Of a DNA stretch of 8,165 bases, positions 5,040-8,165 are shown in pieces. The stretch lies in the NCBI GenBank assembly GCA_947304065.1, contig CAMZAI010000125.1:1-8165 (forward strand), written 5' to 3'. The first letter of the stretch is position 1; each line of letters starts with the position of its first letter. The DNA is from an uncultured Clostridia bacterium. GTDB lineage: Bacteria > Bacillota > Clostridia > Lachnospirales > Lachnospiraceae. Made by a program: the position numbers and the translations under genes. Under the pieces are notes generated by a model, which was not told the DNA's origin, ran no database searches, and was given only the letters and a program-made list of their open reading frames with translations.

Positions 5040-7172
5040 TTAGATGATCCTCTTGAATTTCCTCTCCAGCTCATACTGCGTGATCGAGATAATGACAGGA
5101 CGGCCGTGAGGGCAGTTAAACGGATTATCGAGCTTCAGGAGATTCTCGATAAGAGTCTGCGCCTCTTCCCTCGAAATCCTCGTATTTCCCTTGACCGCGG
5201 CCTTGCAGGCGCAGGTTGCCAGCCTGTAGTTCATCGTCGAGGTCTGACGTGCAAGCCTTACATTGTCGTCCGAGAAAGTATCGATCAGCTCATGCAGCAG
5301 GTCGACCGCGTCCATCTGATACAGCTGCAGCGGAACCGAGCAAACTCTGTATTCCCTGCCTCCGAAGCTCTCAAGCTCAAATCCGAGCCTTGCTAGCTCG
5401 TCCAGATGCTTCTCGACAGTCTCGCATTCCTGTGCCGAGAGCGTCACGATGATCGCGGGGCTCAGGGACTGCGAGAGGATCGACGCCTCATTGTACTCCC
5501 TGACCAGCTTCTCGTAAATGATTTTCTCATGCGCAGCGTGCTGGTCGATCATATAGAGCTTGTCAGACAGCTCCACTATCCAGTAAGTGTTGAATATCTG
5601 CCCGATCAGCTTAAAGCCGTCGTACATGCCCTTCTTGAATTCTTCCTTCGTCTCAGGCCTGATAACAGGAACCTCGCCGTCTGCCTGCTTATCGATATCG
5701 GTCTCCATGACGAGCTGGGTGTAGACGGGCTCTTTTTTATCGGGTGCGGGCTGCGCGTCAGGATTATCGGTCTTGTTCGAAGATTTCGCATCACTGTCCA
5801 TGCCGCGTGTAATGCTTCTTGCAAAGCCGCTCATGTCAGCCGTGATGCTGTCGTCTTCGCTGATGTTTAATTGAGCCTCACCTTGCTCGGTATCAGTTTC
5901 GGCCACAAACTGGAACTTTTCACTATTCTCTTCAACCACATCATTTCTAGCAGTAACACGCCCCTGACGTGTCAGGAATACACTTTCGTTTGCATCAGGA
6001 ACACTATCCTCACCGCCGGCTTTCTTCAAAACCTCAGCAACTTTACCATCCCCAATCGGATGCTCCGCCCTGGCCTTCTCAAACGGCTCCGGCATGCTCT
6101 GCACACGCTCGTCGGACATATTCTTCGCAAGCACTTCTTTGCGTGTCTCGATCGGAGGCGTGATCGTCTTCGGTATGAAAGCCGCAGCCTTCAGAGTGTT
6201 GCATACGGCCTGATACACTGCGTTAAAAATATCGTCCGGCTTCTCGAAGCGTACCTCCTGCTTGGTCGGATGCACATTCACATCCATCGTCTGCGCAGGA
6301 ATCTCGATGTGTATCGCCGTAAACGGATACTTGTGAAGCATCAGATACGGTGCGAAAGCCTGTTCTATGGCCTTGCTGATCACATTGCTCCTGATATAGC
6401 GTCCGTTCACGTAATAATGCTCGAGATTGCGGTTCGAACGCGCCACAACGGGCTTCGCCACATATCCCGAAACCTTTATCCCGGTCTCGTCCCCGTAATT
6501 CACCTCAAGCAGCGACGCCGTGATCTCGCGCCCGTAGATACCGTAGATGATATCCTTTATCGAATTGCTGCCCGTTGTAAATATCACGGTCCTGGAATTA
6601 TTGATAAATTTGATCGAAACCTCGGGATGCGAGATCGCGATCTTCTCGATCAGTTCGTTTATAATCGAACCTTCGGTCGACGCGGATTTGAGGAACTTAC
6701 GTCTAACAGGCACATTTCCGAACAGATTGCGCACGATGAAGGTCGTGCCCTCGGGGCAGCCGACGCTCTCCATCGCCTGCTCTTCTCCTCCCGATATCAG
6801 ATAGCGGATTCCGGTTACATCGTCCTTTCTGCGTGTCAGCAGCTCAACCTCGCTGACGGAAGCAATGCTCGCGAGCGCCTCGCCTCTGAAACCGAGACTC
6901 ATCACATCCGCGAGATCCGAGGCGTCCTTTATCTTGCTCGTCGCATGCCTCAGGAACGCTGTCCGCACATCGTCCTCGCCGATCCCGCAGCCGTTGTCCG
7001 TGATCCTGATCAGCTCTATTCCGCCGCCCTTTATCTCGCACGAAACGGCGGTCGCGCCTGCATCTATTGAATTTTCTATCAGTTCCTTGACAACGGACGC
7101 AGGCCGCTCAATTACTTCACCGGCCGCGATCTGATTTATCGTATTCTTGTCAAGAACATTAATTACAGACAT
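5040..7172 (-). CDS. mutL: DNA mismatch repair protein MutL (endonuclease type)
   Basis: A 710-residue MutL. The N-terminal GHKL ATPase is intact: NQIAAGEVIERPASVVKEL (13-31), ENSIDAGA (33-40), DNGCGIG (59-65), LGFRGEAL (93-100), then the transducer with YYVNGRYI (253-260) and DVNVHPTKQEVRF (297-309). A long charged linker (about 340-510) joins the dimerisation/nuclease domain. That domain carries DQHAAHEKIIYE (543-554), matching the DQHAx2Ex4E endonuclease motif, plus ACKAAVKG (655-662) and CPHGRP (687-692), expected to complete the metal site. This MutL should therefore nick DNA itself, fitting lineages without MutH. SQSLSP (567-572) lies where Bacillota MutL has its sliding-clamp motif but fits it imperfectly. 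I chose ATG 7172 over the in-frame GTG at 7205 because AAAGGGAG sits seven to eight bases before it and family members start here. Codon use shifts inside the linker (about 5866-6055). Confidence 0.96.
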   Translation of the reverse strand: MSVINVLDKNTINQIAAGEVIERPASVVKELIENSIDAGATAVSCEIKGGGIELIRITDNGCGIGEDDVRTAFLRHATSKIKDASDLADVMSLGFRGEALASIASVSEVELLTRRKDDVTGIRYLISGGEEQAMESVGCPEGTTFIVRNLFGNVPVRRKFLKSASTEGSIINELIEKIAISHPEVSIKFINNSRTVIFTTGSNSIKDIIYGIYGREITASLLEVNYGDETGIKVSGYVAKPVVARSNRNLEHYYVNGRYIRSNVISKAIEQAFAPYLMLHKYPFTAIHIEIPAQTMDVNVHPTKQEVRFEKPDDIFNAVYQAVCNTLKAAAFIPKTITPPIETRKEVLAKNMSDERVQSMPEPFEKARAEHPIGDGKVAEVLKKAGGEDSVPDANESVFLTRQGRVTARNDVVEENSEKFQFVAETDTEQGEAQLNISEDDSITADMSGFARSITRGMDSDAKSSNKTDNPDAQPAPDKKEPVYTQLVMETDIDKQADGEVPVIRPETKEEFKKGMYDGFKLIGQIFNTYWIVELSDKLYMIDQHAAHEKIIYEKLVREYNEASILSQSLSPAIIVTLSAQECETVEKHLDELARLGFELESFGGREYRVCSVPLQLYQMDAVDLLHELIDTFSDDNVRLARQTSTMNYRLATCACKAAVKGNTRISREEAQTLIENLLKLDNPFNCPHGRPVIISITQYELERKFKRII

Positions 7173-7178
7173 ACCAAG

Positions 7179-7188
7179 TTCTCCCTTT
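7179..7188 (-). promoter_or_regulatory. Ribosome binding site deciding the mutL start
   Basis: On the minus strand AAAGGGAGAA (7188-7179) precedes ATG 7172 at normal spacing. The in-frame GTG at 7205-7203 has only AGAATGGTCGATAAGAATCA in front, with no Shine-Dalgarno match. The protein starting at 7172 aligns with the normal MutL N-terminus (ILDxxTINQIAAGEV-like), while the 11 extra residues from the GTG are unlike it. Confidence 0.85.
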
Positions 7189-7243
7189 GCAGTTGATCTT
7201 ATCACTGATTCTTATCGACCATTCTGCTATACCGATTGCTTGC

Positions 7244-8165
7244 TCATTTTATCATCCCCTGCAGTTCAGCCAGCAGATTCAGCGCCTCGACGGGCCTCAG
7301 TTCATCGACCTTTATGTTCTTCAGCTTGTCGATAACTTCTTTATTCTCACTCCCGCCTCCGAATGCGTCGAACAGGCTCATCTGGCCTGCCTCGAGATCG
7401 TTCTGCGCCTTTTTCGGGCTCCGCTGCTTAGTGGTGATCACATCTACATTTTCGCGGATCTTGCCGTTGATATCGTTATCCGTCAGGATATCGACGATTT
7501 CCCTCGCTCTGGCAAGCACCGCATCGGGCAGTCCCGCAAGACGTGCCACCTGAATTCCGTAGCTCCTGTCAGCACCGCCGCGAATTATCTTGCGCAGGAA
7601 AATGATGTCCTCGCCCTGCTCTTTGACGGCGATGCAATAGTTATTGACGCTCTCGAGCTTGTCCTCGAGCTCTGTCAGCTCATGATAATGCGTCGCGAAC
7701 AGCGTCTTTGCGCCGATCTGCTTGCGGCTGCTGATATATTCCACCACGGCCCAAGCGATACCGAGTCCATCGAAAGTCGAAGTACCACGGCCGATCTCAT
7801 CAAGGATCAGCAGGCTCTTCGCCGTCGCGTTCTTCAGGATATAGGCCACCTCGTTCATCTCGACCATAAATGTACTCTGACCGGAAGCGAGGTCATCCGA
7901 CGCGCCAACACGAGTGAATATCCTGTCCACAATGCCGATATCCGCGCTCTCAGCAGGCACGAAGAATCCGCACTGCGCCATCAACACTATCAAAGCGGTC
8001 TGGCGCATATAGGTCGATTTACCGGCCATATTCGGGCCCGTGATGATCGCTATGCGCGAGTTTTTATTATCAAGATAAGTGTCGTTCGCGACAAACGAAT
8101 CGGCACCTATAAACTGCTCAACCACGGGATGGCGGCCGTTCTTTATATTGATCACGCCGTCGGTA
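7244..8165 (-). CDS. mutS: DNA mismatch repair protein MutS, C-terminal part (5' end outside window)
   Basis: The last 306 or so codons of MutS, the mismatch-recognition ATPase. The frame is open to the window edge, where T-D-G precedes V-I-N-I-K-N-G-R-H-P, so this is a true gene cut by the window and not a short gene starting at the GTG at 8155. Counting that valine as 1, the ABC-type ATPase shows Walker A GPNMAGKST (40-48), the signature-like ASGQSTFMVEM (90-100), Walker B LLILDEIGRGTST (115-127) and the switch histidine in FATHYHEL (153-160). After the helix-turn-helix dimer region comes QMSLFDAF (258-265; bases 7361-7384), the beta-clamp-binding motif of MutS1. The protein closes with the conserved LRPVEALNLLAELQ. 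Together these mark housekeeping MutS1 rather than MutS2, which has a Smr domain. It lies 71 bases upstream of mutL with no clear terminator, so joint transcription is likely. Confidence 0.97.
   Translation of the reverse strand, partial: TDGVINIKNGRHPVVEQFIGADSFVANDTYLDNKNSRIAIITGPNMAGKSTYMRQTALIVLMAQCGFFVPAESADIGIVDRIFTRVGASDDLASGQSTFMVEMNEVAYILKNATAKSLLILDEIGRGTSTFDGLGIAWAVVEYISSRKQIGAKTLFATHYHELTELEDKLESVNNYCIAVKEQGEDIIFLRKIIRGGADRSYGIQVARLAGLPDAVLARAREIVDILTDNDINGKIRENVDVITTKQRSPKKAQNDLEAGQMSLFDAFGGGSENKEVIDKLKNIKVDELRPVEALNLLAELQGMIK

Noticed and set aside
5963..5976. Near-palindrome CCTGAC-GT-GTCAGG inside the mutL linker
   Set aside because: Six-base arms inside coding sequence, with no second copy and no adjacent promoter; likely chance, although it falls in the stretch with shifted codon use.
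5871..7070. A 399-codon open frame on the plus strand, antisense to mutL
   Set aside because: It lies wholly opposite a well-supported mutL. Its translation is rich in R, H and L with no recognisable domain, as expected from the complement of a GC-ending codon pattern.
7185..7207. Inverted repeat CAGTGAT / ATCAACTG just upstream of the mutL ribosome binding site
   Set aside because: Seven bases with a bulge and a three-base loop, and no T run. Too weak to call a regulatory hairpin or terminator without comparative data.
7245..7251. A TAAAAT hexamer at the end of mutS as a -10 box for mutL
   Set aside because: No acceptable -35 at 16-18 bases, and the hexamer is explained by the conserved last codons and stop of mutS.

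Overview
This is a compact bacterial housekeeping region with every gene on the minus strand. In transcription order (right to left) it holds mutS (3' part only), mutL, miaA, a pyridoxal-phosphate enzyme of the methionine gamma-lyase / 'aluminium resistance' family, radC, mreB, mreC and the first codons of what is probably mreD. The gene order and protein sequences suggest a Clostridia member, most likely Lachnospiraceae. The reasons are the Bacillota-type MutL with its own endonuclease motif, the YnbB-like PLP gene directly after miaA, radC directly before mreBCD, purine-rich Shine-Dalgarno sites before every gene whose start is in the window, moderate GC content, and an unusual MreB resembling Lachnospiraceae rod-shape proteins as I remember them. 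The family assignment is inference.

Region 1 (about 2781-8165) reads as one transcription unit, mutS-mutL-miaA-PLP enzyme, with gaps of 71, 35 and 16 bases. MutS recognises mismatches, and MutL is recruited and nicks the new strand. MiaA prenylates A37 of tRNAs that read UNN codons. The PLP enzyme has no firmly established role. No hfq gene follows miaA, unlike in Bacillus subtilis.

Region 2 (2693-2780) is the only sizeable non-coding gap in the interior. It holds a TATAAT box, an 8-bp hairpin followed by a short T run, and the radC ribosome binding site. It looks like the boundary between the two operons.

Region 3 (1-2692) is radC-mreB-mreC-(mreD), with gaps of 12 and 16 bases and then a probable 11-base overlap. 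MreB is a cytoplasmic actin homologue, MreC a single-pass membrane protein with a coiled coil, and MreD a multi-spanning membrane protein. Together they organise lateral wall synthesis.

No RNA gene, mobile element, CRISPR array or new defence-type system is visible. The points most worth a second look are a MreB with arginine at the expected catalytic glutamate and an altered phosphate-2 loop, a sharp codon-usage change inside the MutL linker, and the probable overlapping GTG start of mreD.
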